Positions 18,745 to 27,500 of a stretch of 34,963 nt of DNA are shown piece by piece. Origin of the DNA: Anaeromyxobacter sp. (GTDB lineage Bacteria; Myxococcota; Myxococcia; Myxococcales; Anaeromyxobacteraceae); assembly GCA_025360965.1 (NCBI GenBank), contig JANYBC010000104.1, positions 1 through 34,963 of the forward strand, in the 5' to 3' direction. Made by a program: the position numbers and the translations under genes. Under the pieces are notes generated by a model, which was not told the origin of the DNA, ran no database searches, and saw only the letters and a list, made by a program, of their open reading frames with translations. Numbering within the stretch: the stretch's first letter is position 1; each line of letters opens with the position of its first letter.

Positions 18745-20574
18745 TCAGCCGTCGCGCGAACCGCGCTTGACCGAGTGGCCGTTGCCGCTCAGGGGGCGCG
18801 GCTTGTGCGGACCGGGCCTGAAGCCGCCCGGCTTGAACGGCGCGGAGCGACGCTCGGCCGATCGCGGCGCGGACGGACGTGGCGCGCTCGCCGCCGGTGA
18901 TGGCGGAGCCTCCTCGACGGGGCCGGGCGGGCGGGTGGCCAGCGCCTCCCCGGGCGGCCGCGCCGGCTCGATGCGGAGGCCGGGCGCCCGCGGATCGGGG
19001 ACTCGCGCCGCGGCGGCGAACCGCGAGGCGGCCACCTTGGCCACCTCGAAGCGGGTCTCGGCCGCCAGGATGACGATCTTGCCGATCTCGTCGCGGGTGA
19101 CGCCGCCGCGCCGGCAGAGGAGCGGGAGGATCCACTTCGGGTCGGCCTGCTTCTCGCGCCCGATGGAGATGCGGAACCAGGCCGCCTCGACCGGCGGCCC
19201 CTTTCGGACCGGCTTGGGCCCGCGCGGCGCCTCGCTGGCCACCCGGGTGGTCTCGGGGAGCTCCTCGGGTGCCGGCAGCGAGGCTCGGGCCCGGCGCAGC
19301 AGCGCCAGGGCCAGCGCCAGCGGGTCGCGCCCGGCCAGCAGCGCGCGGGCCGCGGTCAGCTCGTCCTCGGGGGCCTCGGAGGCGGCCGCAGACACCTCGG
19401 CTGCAAGCCGGGCCTCGTCCTGCTGCCGGATCAGGTCGGCGGCCGGCACCGGCGCCCACTCCGGCGTGACGCCGGCCTCGCGCAGCATCCGGTCGAGCTT
19501 GTAGCGCTCCTGCGGCGAGGCCAGCAGCACCGCCTGGCCCTTCTTGCCGGCCCGGCCGGTCCGGCCGCTGCGGTGCTGCAGCGCCGAGGCGTCCTGGGGC
19601 AGGTCGGCGTGGAGCACCAGCTCGATGCCGGGCAGGTCGAGGCCGCGGGCCGCCACGTCGGTGGCCACCAGCACCCGGGCCCGGCCGTCGCGCAGCGACT
19701 TCAAGGCCCGCAGCCGCTCCGTCTGGGTCAGCTCGCCGGAGATGGCCACGGTCTCGAAGCCGCGCTCGCTGAGCGAGGCGGCGGTGTGGGTGACCAGGTC
19801 GCGCCGGGCGCGAAAGACCAGCGCGCTGGCCGGCTCGAGCGCCCGCAGCACGTTGACGATGGCGTGCTCCCGCTCGCGCTGCGCCACCACGTGGGCCCGG
19901 TAGGTGATGTCCTCGTGGGCCTGCTTGGGCGGCGTGGCCGTGACCCGCACCGGCTCGCGGGTGTACGACCGCGCCAGCTCGACGATCGGCTTGGGCAGCG
20001 TGGCCGAGAAGAGGATGGTGCGGCGCTGCTGCGGCGCCGCCTTGAGGATGGACTCGAGCTCCTCGCGGAAGCCCATGTCGAGCATCTCGTCGGCCTCGTC
20101 GAGCACCAGGGCCCCGAGCGCGGAGAGGTCGAGCACCTTGCGCTCGATGTGATCGACGAGCCGGCCCGGGGTGCCGACCACGATGTGGACGCCGGCCTTG
20201 AGCGCCTGGGCCTCGCGGCGGGGATCGAGCCCGCCGACGCAGGCGGTGACGATGCCGCCGGCCGGACCGAAGAGCCAGCCGAGCTCGCGCTGCACCTGCA
20301 CGGCGAGCTCGCGGGTCGGGGCGATCACCAGCCCGAGCGGACGGCCGCCGCGACCGAAGGTGGGGGCGTCGCCGAGCAGGGTCTCGGCCAGCACCAGGCC
20401 GAAGGCCACCGTCTTGCCGGAGCCGGTGCGCGAGGAGACCAGCAGGTCCTTGCCGCGCAGCGCCGGGTCGAGGACGCCGGCCTGCACCGGCGTGGGCTCG
20501 GCGTAGCCGTGAGCGGCGAGCGCGCGCTGGAGGGCCGGATGTGCTGCCAGAGAGGCGAAGTCGGGGGCGCTCAC
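18745..20574 (-). CDS. DEAD-box RNA helicase with DbpA-type RNA-binding domain
   Basis: A 609-residue ATP-dependent RNA helicase of the DeaD/CsdA/DbpA group. It has a Q-motif region (EPTPVQAGVL), Walker A SSRTGSGKT (about 47-55), PTREL, DEAD (159-162), SAT in ILFSATLPK, and the HRSGRTGRAG motif VI. A low-complexity linker (about 390-470) is followed by a DbpA-like RNA-binding domain (WFRISIGREKQADPKWILPLLCRRG). The C-terminal tail (about 540-609) is rich in Pro, Arg and Lys and ends NGHSVKRGSRDG. Such enzymes remodel rRNA during ribosome assembly and help RNA decay, often in the cold. It lies alone, 66 bases upstream of the end of the cytochrome-fusion gene's reading strand. Confidence 0.93.
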   Translation of the reverse strand: MSAPDFASLAAHPALQRALAAHGYAEPTPVQAGVLDPALRGKDLLVSSRTGSGKTVAFGLVLAETLLGDAPTFGRGGRPLGLVIAPTRELAVQVQRELGWLFGPAGGIVTACVGGLDPRREAQALKAGVHIVVGTPGRLVDHIERKVLDLSALGALVLDEADEMLDMGFREELESILKAAPQQRRTILFSATLPKPIVELARSYTREPVRVTATPPKQAHEDITYRAHVVAQREREHAIVNVLRALEPASALVFRARRDLVTHTAASLSERGFETVAISGELTQTERLRALKSLRDGRARVLVATDVAARGLDLPGIELVLHADLPQDASALQHRSGRTGRAGKKGQAVLLASPQERYKLDRMLREAGVTPEWAPVPAADLIRQQDEARLAAEVSAAASEAPEDELTAARALLAGRDPLALALALLRRARASLPAPEELPETTRVASEAPRGPKPVRKGPPVEAAWFRISIGREKQADPKWILPLLCRRGGVTRDEIGKIVILAAETRFEVAKVAASRFAAAARVPDPRAPGLRIEPARPPGEALATRPPGPVEEAPPSPAASAPRPSAPRSAERRSAPFKPGGFRPGPHKPRPLSGNGHSVKRGSRDG

Positions 20575-20640
20575 GGCGCCGTTGTAGCAGAGGGGGATGG
20601 ATGGCGATACCCGGCGTCCCGGCCGCAGACCCTGGCCCGG

Positions 20641-22314
20641 TCAGGGGACTACCCACCCGGTGTCGGCCACCAGCTGCGTCCCCTCGGGCTTCGCGAAGTG
20701 GACGATGTACCCGCCCTTGGAGGCGAAGCGCTGGCCCGGGGCCAGCCCCAGCCGCGGGTAGTAGCCGTTGACCAGGCGGTGGCTCAGCAGCGACTCGAGC
20801 CGCTCCACCAGGTAGTCGCGGACGAAGCTGTCGAGCATGTGGCCGACCGTCTCGGAGAGGATGACGCAGGCCAGGTAGGTGTCGGTCTGCACCCGCTCGT
20901 CCACCACCTGGATGTGCCGGACGTTGAACCAGCCGAGCGGGAAGGCCATCCGGACCTTGCGCTGCTCGGGCAGGTCGAGTGGATAGGCCATGCGGGCCGC
21001 GCCGCGCCACGCCGCCGGCAGGGGGGCCTCCTCCAGCTTCCCCATCAGCCCCGACAGGTAGACCGCCGAGATCCCGGCCGGCGGGGCGGGCAGCGCGGCC
21101 AGGTCGCCGGGGCGAAGCCAGAGGACCAGCGCGTCGCCAGCGCCGGTGGCGCCCAGGGCCGCCCCCAGCCCGGTCCGCGCGGAGCCGGGCTGCAGGACGC
21201 GCGTCACGGTCTCGAGCCCGGGGATGGCGAGGGCGGCCTGGAGCGCCCCGGCCGCCGCGGCGCCGACGCCCCCCGCCTCGTAGACCTGCACCACCCGGCG
21301 CAGCCCGAGCTTCTGGCGCTGCTCGGCGAGCTGCCGGGCGATGAGCTGGGCCTCGAGCAAGACGCCCCTGGAGAAGTAGACCGGGTAGAAGTCCTGCTCC
21401 GCCGCCACCGGGAGGTCGACGTTGGGCAGCAGGCAGGGGAGCGAGGCCTGCTCGCAGAAGCGGTGCACCGGCGCCCAGTTCCTGCCGCCGAGGCCGGAGA
21501 GGACGGCGAAGACCGGCGTCGCCGCGGCGTGGTTGCGCAGTTGCTGCTCCCAGGTCTCGGCCGGCCCGGTGAGCGTCCAGACGTGGAGCTGCCACTTCCG
21601 GTTGACCCGGTACATCACCCCCCGGGTCGACTGCATGGCCGGGCTGTCGCCGCGGTAGCCGACGTTCTTGTCGGCGAAGAACTGCTGGAGCACGTCCAGC
21701 ATGCCCTGGCGCGCGATGGGATCGGCGTCGGGGGTGACGACGGTGGCGAAGTGGAGCGTGTCGCGCGTCACGCCCGGCACCGGGGCGCTGGTCAGCCCCT
21801 TCAAGTAGGCGATCAGCGACGCCATGGTGGCGTCGTCGAGCTGGTAGCGGGGCATCAGGTAGTTGAGCGCCCTCCCGGACTGGTCCCTGCCCTCGCGGAT
21901 GGCCCGGGCCAGCGTGGCGTCGGTGTAGGGGTCGCGGTGGGGGACGTAGCCCTGCACGTGGGGCAGGTCAGGGTCCTCGACGTTGCGGGCCCCGGGGCGG
22001 AACAGGTAGCGGCCGATGATGGGCGGGATGACGATCTGCCCCTCCCAGCTGCCGAGGCCGCTGCGGCGGTGGCAGGTGGCGCAGGCCGCCACCGCCCCCT
22101 CCACGCCCACCCCGCCCTCGCGGCGCCCCTGCAGCGACCTGCCGGAGGGGAGCACCCCCTCGCGATAGAGCCGCTCGCCGGCGGCCGGCGCCGCCCCGCC
22201 GGCGGATGGGGCCAGGAGCGGCAGGAGGGCGAGCAGGACCGCGGCGGCACGGCCGAGCCGGGCTCCGACCCCGCCGGCCGTCGCGGCCACCCCGCCGCCC
22301 TCCCAACAGGTCAC
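20641..22314 (-). CDS. Exported cytochrome c / periplasmic-binding-protein fusion
   Basis: A 557-residue exported protein. A signal peptide-like hydrophobic run (about 19-40) is followed by a monohaem cytochrome c domain (about 45-175). The haem site is CATCH (C78, C81, H82) and the probable axial Met is M154 in NYLMPRY. From about 180 to the end, the pattern (LHFATVVTPDADPIARQGMLDVLQQFFADKN..., PVFAVLSGLGGRNWAPVHRFCEQASLPCLLPNVD) resembles type I periplasmic binding proteins of the amino-acid/urea receptor class. I infer a ligand-linked electron carrier in the periplasm. Start GTG 22314 overlaps the SCO stop within GTGA, so translation is coupled; an in-frame GTG eight codons later is possible. 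No transporter permease is adjacent. Confidence 0.8.
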   Translation of the reverse strand: MTCWEGGGVAATAGGVGARLGRAAAVLLALLPLLAPSAGGAAPAAGERLYREGVLPSGRSLQGRREGGVGVEGAVAACATCHRRSGLGSWEGQIVIPPIIGRYLFRPGARNVEDPDLPHVQGYVPHRDPYTDATLARAIREGRDQSGRALNYLMPRYQLDDATMASLIAYLKGLTSAPVPGVTRDTLHFATVVTPDADPIARQGMLDVLQQFFADKNVGYRGDSPAMQSTRGVMYRVNRKWQLHVWTLTGPAETWEQQLRNHAAATPVFAVLSGLGGRNWAPVHRFCEQASLPCLLPNVDLPVAAEQDFYPVYFSRGVLLEAQLIARQLAEQRQKLGLRRVVQVYEAGGVGAAAAGALQAALAIPGLETVTRVLQPGSARTGLGAALGATGAGDALVLWLRPGDLAALPAPPAGISAVYLSGLMGKLEEAPLPAAWRGAARMAYPLDLPEQRKVRMAFPLGWFNVRHIQVVDERVQTDTYLACVILSETVGHMLDSFVRDYLVERLESLLSHRLVNGYYPRLGLAPGQRFASKGGYIVHFAKPEGTQLVADTGWVVP

Positions 22315-22946
22315 CGGGCGGCGACCAGGTCGCGCAGCTCCCTGGCCAGCTCGTCCGAGGACGCGAAGCCGTCGATCCGCACCCAGCTGCGCCCGTGCGC
22401 GGCGCGAAGGAACGTGACCGGCGTGTGGTTCATCTTATCGCCCCGGTAGACCTCGAAGGCGCGCTGCACCGCGACGCTGGCCTCGGTGGTGCCGGTGTAG
22501 AAGTGCCAGGTGGCGCCGGCGTGGAAGCGCCGGGCGTAGTCCGCCAGGCGCGCCGGGGTGTCCTGCTCCGGGTCGATCGAGATCGAGACCAGGTGGACCT
22601 TACCCAGCTCGCTCCCCAGCTTCTCCTGCAGCTGGGTGAAGGTCTGGCTCAGCACCGGGCAGATGGTGGTGCAGGTGGTGAAGATGAAGTTGAGGACCAC
22701 CGGCCGCCCATCGTCGAACTCCCTGGGGAGGGTCACGGTGGCCCCATCCTCCCGCACCAGGCCGACGCCGGGCAGTGGGTGGTCGGCGGTGGAGCGCGTG
22801 GCCCGCTTCAGGGTCGCCGCCGTGGCCGCCTCGCGGCAGTGGGCGTGCGGGTCGGGCGCCTCCTCGGCGAGGACGGCGGAGGCGGGAGCGAGCAGGGCCG
22901 CGACCAGCGCCAGCGCGGCGACTGGGGGCTTGGCGGGGATTCTCAT
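22311..22946 (-). CDS. SCO1/SenC/PrrC-family copper chaperone
   Basis: A 211-residue exported thioredoxin-fold protein. An N-terminal signal or anchor (about 8-27, VAALALVAALLAPASAVLA) precedes the domain. Copper ligands are C92 and C96 in TTCTTICPVLS, and H174 in DKMNHTPVTF. The ISIDPEQDTPARLADYA segment is typical of SCO. SCO proteins deliver copper to the CuA site of cytochrome oxidase or to other periplasmic copper enzymes, or reduce their cysteines. No cytochrome oxidase gene is in the window, and the neighbours are MCO-family proteins and a cytochrome, so a role in copper loading for this cluster is plausible but inferred. It overlaps the downstream fusion gene by 4 bases and begins 23 bases after the lipoprotein gene. 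Confidence 0.9.
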   Translation of the reverse strand: MRIPAKPPVAALALVAALLAPASAVLAEEAPDPHAHCREAATAATLKRATRSTADHPLPGVGLVREDGATVTLPREFDDGRPVVLNFIFTTCTTICPVLSQTFTQLQEKLGSELGKVHLVSISIDPEQDTPARLADYARRFHAGATWHFYTGTTEASVAVQRAFEVYRGDKMNHTPVTFLRAAHGRSWVRIDGFASSDELARELRDLVAAR

Positions 22947-22969
22947 GTCGACCTCGTGCGGTGAATGGC

Positions 22970-23842
22970 TCAGTTGGGCTTCCCGAAGCGGGCGTCATCG
23001 AGCTGGGGGTTGAGGGCCACCCGCTCGACCATGATTTTCTCCGAGCCCGGGACCCCTTCGACGGCGGTCTCGAGCAGGTGCGGGATCATCAGCCCGTTCA
23101 CCGGCTTGTAGTCGCGGAAGTAGGTCCAGACCAGGTGTTGCTTCCCGTCCAGGCGGCGGGTCCCACCGTCGATCTTCACCTCCAGGAAGGTCTGGGCGTC
23201 TACCCAGACGTGGCGCACCTGGCCATTGCTCAAGGTGACCTTGAGCCGGAAGGCGTCACGCCCATCCACCGGCTCGTTCCCCTCCAGCTCGACCCGGCTG
23301 CCCTTTTTGGCGTAGTCGATGAGCGGTCCGTCCAGATCGGACTGCAGCGAGGCCAGCTGCAGCTCCTCGGCGGTGTAGGGCTCCACCTCGCGGCGCCCCA
23401 AGAAGGGCCGCAGCTTCCAGCCGCTGGCCCCGTCGTAGACCTGCACCGCCGTCTGCCCCTGGAAGCGGACCTCCACCCGCGTCTTGCGTGGCCGCTCCAG
23501 CTCCATGACGAAGGGCAGCAGCACCGGCTTGTCGGCATCGGCCTGGCGGGCGTTGGCCGCGGCCTTCCTGGCCTCGACCTTGAGCTGGGTCCGGGGCCGC
23601 AGGTAGGACTCCGCAAGCCTGGCCTGGCTCATGGGCCTCCCCGCCTCCAGGCTGCCCGACAGCGACATCGACTTGACGGCGCGCCAGGCCTCCAGGCCAC
23701 CGCGCGCCGCCGCGTTCTTGTCGGCGATCGGCTCGGCCGAGCGCTCGGCGGGGGTGGCCCGGTGACAGCCGGCCGCGACCAGCGCCAAGGCGACGACCGC
23801 GGAGCGGGAGAGCGAGGGAGGCAGCGAGCGTCGTCGGTTCAT
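22970..23842 (-). CDS. Outer-membrane lipoprotein, LolA/LolB-like fold suspected
   Basis: The 290-residue product begins MNRRRSLPPSLSRSAVVALALVAAGC, a lipoprotein signal with C26 as the probable lipidated residue (lipobox AAGC, slightly atypical). The rest alternates beta-strand-like segments, such as KTRVEVRFQGQTAVQVYDGASGWKL and AFRLKVTLSNGQVRHVWVDAQTFLEVKIDGG. This is the strand/turn pattern of LolA-like half-barrel proteins annotated as outer membrane lipoprotein-sorting proteins. A role in binding a hydrophobic ligand is inferred only. Start ATG 23842 is preceded by AGGAG at 7 bases; an earlier in-frame ATG (23863) is less likely. The upstream exported-protein gene ends 20 bases away. 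Confidence 0.8.
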   Translation of the reverse strand: MNRRRSLPPSLSRSAVVALALVAAGCHRATPAERSAEPIADKNAAARGGLEAWRAVKSMSLSGSLEAGRPMSQARLAESYLRPRTQLKVEARKAAANARQADADKPVLLPFVMELERPRKTRVEVRFQGQTAVQVYDGASGWKLRPFLGRREVEPYTAEELQLASLQSDLDGPLIDYAKKGSRVELEGNEPVDGRDAFRLKVTLSNGQVRHVWVDAQTFLEVKIDGGTRRLDGKQHLVWTYFRDYKPVNGLMIPHLLETAVEGVPGSEKIMVERVALNPQLDDARFGKPN

Positions 23843-23862
23843 GGTTTCACTCCTGGGAGGCA

Positions 23863-24408
23863 TCAGTCCACCACCAGCCCCTCGGCCCGGAAGTTGCCCA
23901 CCACCAGCGTCACGCGGCCGCCGCGCTTCACCAGCCCACCCGGGTTCCCGAAGATCACGAAGTAGGTGCGGTTGGTCTCCAGCGGGGCCACTTGGCGCAG
24001 CTCGCCGATGTTCTCCATGGCCGGGACGGCGAGCGCGGTGTGGGTCGCCTCGTCGATCAGGTACGGCCTGGCCTTGCGATCGGTCAGCGCCGCCGCCTTC
24101 CCTGGATCGACGACCCGGTAGTCGAACCGCAGCATGGCGCCCGAGGAGACGCGCCGGACGCCGACGATGTCGACGCCCCAGTTGCGCTGGAAGTACTGGC
24201 TACGGGGGACGTGGCTGGTCGAGGCCACCGGCTTCGCCTTGGGCCTGGCGGCGGGTGCGGGCGACACCTTGGCCGGCTCGGCCGCGGGAGGGGTGGCCTC
24301 CTGCGCCCGGACCGGGCCCCCGGTCGCCAGCACCCCCGCGGCCACCAGGCCGGCCAGCAGCGTCGCCATCCTGGTTGGTGTCGCCTGTCTGCGCATGCCT
24401 TGCCTCAT
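23863..24408 (-). CDS. Small exported hypothetical protein
   Basis: A 181-residue protein of unknown function with a signal peptide (about 14-36, ending GPVRAQ), an Ala/Pro/Lys-rich linker (36-65) and a conserved-looking domain (about 70-181). That domain starts SQYFQRNWGVDIVGVRRVSSG and runs through VVDPGKAAALTDRKARPYLIDE to a beta-rich end (VTLVVGNFRAEGLVVD). The strand pattern suggests a small beta-sandwich. Start ATG 24408 is chosen because AAGGTGG lies 3 bases upstream; the open frame extends further but without protein-like character. It is the first gene after the internal hairpin and probably the head of the downstream sub-operon with the lipoprotein, SCO and cytochrome-fusion genes. 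Confidence 0.8.
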   Translation of the reverse strand: MRQGMRRQATPTRMATLLAGLVAAGVLATGGPVRAQEATPPAAEPAKVSPAPAARPKAKPVASTSHVPRSQYFQRNWGVDIVGVRRVSSGAMLRFDYRVVDPGKAAALTDRKARPYLIDEATHTALAVPAMENIGELRQVAPLETNRTYFVIFGNPGGLVKRGGRVTLVVGNFRAEGLVVD

Positions 24409-24454
24409 AACCACCTTCAGTCGCCTGCGCTGCACCCTGGGAGGTCCAGCAGGT

Positions 24455-24483
24455 GCGGCCTGGGAGGCACTACCCCAGGCCGC
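24455..24483. terminator. Perfect 10-bp hairpin between the giant gene and the downstream genes
   Basis: GCGGCCTGGG (24455-24464) and CCCAGGCCGC (24474-24483) pair perfectly across a 9-base loop. It sits in the only sizeable gap (131 bases) of the minus-strand cluster, between the giant gene's stop and the next start. No T-tract follows, so it may be a partial terminator, an mRNA-end stabiliser or an RNA-processing site that sets different expression levels on its two sides. Confidence 0.55.
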
Positions 24484-24539
24484 GCCCATCGAATGGCCCC
24501 CGTTCGAGGCCCGCCCACTCCCTGCCAGGGCGCTGCTCG

Positions 24540-27500
24540 CTAGTTGCTGCTTCCGGTCAGCGCCACCGTCCCCGTGACGACAGGGGTGGTTCCCCTCACG
24601 TTCAAGGTCGCGGCCTTCGCCCCCGCCGAGGTGGGGTGGAAGCTCACGACGATGGTGCAACTGGCGCCCGCGGCCAGCGTCGCCGGGGGCACCGGGCAGG
24701 CGTTGGTGGCGATGGCGAACTGGCCCGCGTTGGGACCGGTGATGGTGATGCCGGGCCCGCCGCCGCCGCCGATGATGGTCAGCGGGCCGGTCCCGGAGTT
24801 GAGCAGCGCCACGTCCTGCAGCGTGGTGGAGTTACGCAGCTGCGCGCCGAAGCCGAAGGTAGTCGGGTTCATGGCGATGGCGGGAATCAGCAGCGTGCCG
24901 GTGAGCGTCCCCCGCTGGAGGCCGCCCGGCGCCGCCAGGTTGAAGTTGAGGAAGGCCGACTTGGTGACCGGGTTGGCAGGCGGCAGGCCCGCCGGCGTGA
25001 AGGTGACGGCGACCGTGCAGAAGGCGTTCGCCGGCAGCGTTCCGGGGCAGTTGTTGCTGGTGATGGCGAACTGGCCCGGATTGAGGCCCACCCCTCCCCC
25101 GATGGCCACGTTGTTGATGACGGCGATGCCCGGCCCGGCGTTGGTCACTTTGATGGCCTGCGGAGCTGTCGTGACCTGGAGCAGGCTCGCGAAGAGCGCC
25201 GGGTTGGGCGAGAAGACCAGGTTCGGCACCAGGATGGTCCCGGTCAGCGCCACCGACGCCGAGTTGCCGGTCCCCGCGACGTTGAACTGGAGGACCGCCG
25301 TCTTGATGAGCGGCGACGCGGCGACCGGCGCGAAGGTGACGGTCACCGTGCAGCTGGCGCCCGCGGCCAGCGTCGCCGGGGGCACCGGGCAGCCGTTGGT
25401 GGCGATGGCGAACTGGCCCGGGTTGGTGCCAGCCAACGCCACGTTGGTGATGGTGAGCGACGTGGCGCCGGTGTTGCTGAACGTCACCGGGGCGCTGGTG
25501 GTGGTGTTGATCGACGTGGCCAGGTCGAGCGCGGCCGGCGAGACGGCGTCGTTGCGGAGGTAGTTGCCGAAGGCCGCCACGTTGCCGCTGGCCACCGAGC
25601 CGGAGGAGTAGAGCGGCCCGTAGCGCATGTTGACGTAGTTGTTCCCCTCGTCCTCGGTGGCCGCCACTTGCAGGTTCTTGACGCTGGGCGGGTTGATGAC
25701 GCCCGGCAGCTCGGGCACCACGCGCGAGCCGTTGCAGTACTGGCCGCCCAGCCTGAAGCCGGCGGGGCTGGTGTTGCCGGAGCCCAGGTAACCCACGGTG
25801 CTGGTCATGATGGTGAACGTCGGGTTGAGCGCCACCGCGCCCGGCACCGGGCTGCCGTCGCCGAGAGCGCCGATGTCCCAGTAGGCGGCCCCCGACGGGC
25901 ACTGGCCGGTGGTGGCCTGGTTGGCCAGCGTGGTGCAGCCGCTGCCCGCGGTCCCCACGTCGTTCCCGGCGCAGATCAGCCCTCCGACCGCGGGGGCCGT
26001 GGCCGGGGCGTAGTAGAAGGACCGGTTCTGCCAGATGATGTCCCTGGTGAGGGTCGGCTGGGAGACGGCGTTGGCTGTCCGCAGGGCCAGCGAGGCCATC
26101 TGGGCGAGCAGCTGCGCGCTGGTGGGCTCGGAGACGATGCCGGAGGGGCTGGGACGACCGCGGCCCACCACACCGGGGGTCGCCACCGGGACCACGCCGC
26201 CCGCCAGCATCACGCCCGCGATGCCGGCGCTGTCGTTGGACGCGATGGTGTCGTCGACGATGGAGGTGCGCAGCGCGTCGGAGACCGAGACGCCGCCACC
26301 CGCCCAGCCGGCCACGTTGTTGACGATCAGGTTGTTGCTGATCGTGACCCGGTACCACTGCGACGGATCGGCGGGGAAGGCGGTCACGTCGGCGCCGTTG
26401 ACCTGCTGCAGCCGGATGCCGCCACCCTGGCCGGCCTCGGCGAAGTTGCCGCGGACCAGGTTGCCGTCGATGGTGACGTCGCCCGTGCCCAGCGAGACCG
26501 TCCCGACCAGCGGCGGCTCACCGCCCACGAAGATGCCGCCGCCGTGGGTGGCGGCCGTCTGCTGGAAGCTCTGGTTGAAGAGCACCTGGTTGGCGGAGAT
26601 GGAGCCGCCCTGGCTGAGGCCGAGGTGGCCGATGCCGGCGCCGTCCGCGCTGCTGTAGTTGCCGCAGATCCAGTTGTGGTCGACGCTGTAGCCGTCGGTG
26701 CCGGAGCAGATGGAGACGCCGCCGCCGGCGCCGCCGTTGCCGAGCGGCGCCTCGACGGTGCCGTTCTTGGTGACGGCGTTGTGGTGGATCCGGACATTCT
26801 CGTCGTAGCCGAAACCGGGGATGCGCTGGCCAGCGCTGGAGGCCGGGAGCGCCACCTGCTCCAGGTAGGGAACGCCCACGCGGATGCCGCCGTTGTAGGC
26901 GCCGGCGTTGCCGTAGACCCGGTTGTTGGAGATCTCCAGGCCGTGGGCCCAGCCGTTGACGTAGATGCCGCCACCGGCGTCGCCGCCGGTGACGCTGAGG
27001 CCGTCGATGCGGGAGGGCTGGCAGATGAAGTTGCTGTCGTAGCCGACGGTGAGCCTGTCGTTGCAGCTGGTGAAGGGGAGGTTCTTGGCCAGCACGGTGA
27101 TGCCGGGGCCCTCCTCCGTGCCGAGCACCGACGGCTCGAGGATGATCACGCCGCCGGTGATCTCCTGCGTGGGCAGCGGATCGACCTGGGACGGCAAGGT
27201 CTGGTTCCCGGTGATCGAGTCGACGTTGAAGAGCTGGTTGATGCTCTTGCGCCAGGTCTCGAGCTTGGAGGTCGGGTACTTGGCGGCGTTGATGATGACC
27301 GAGGCGGCGCCGACGCCCTGCAGCCGGACCGGCTTGGACATGATCACCAGCTCGTTGTACGTGCCGGCGTCGACCATGATCAGGTCGCCCGGCTTGGCCA
27401 GGTCGACCGCCCCCTGGATGGTCTGCCCCAGGCTGGCCTGGACCAGCGTGGGCGCGGCGCCGCCCTGGGTGACCGTGACGGTGTCGACCGAGGTCAGGCC

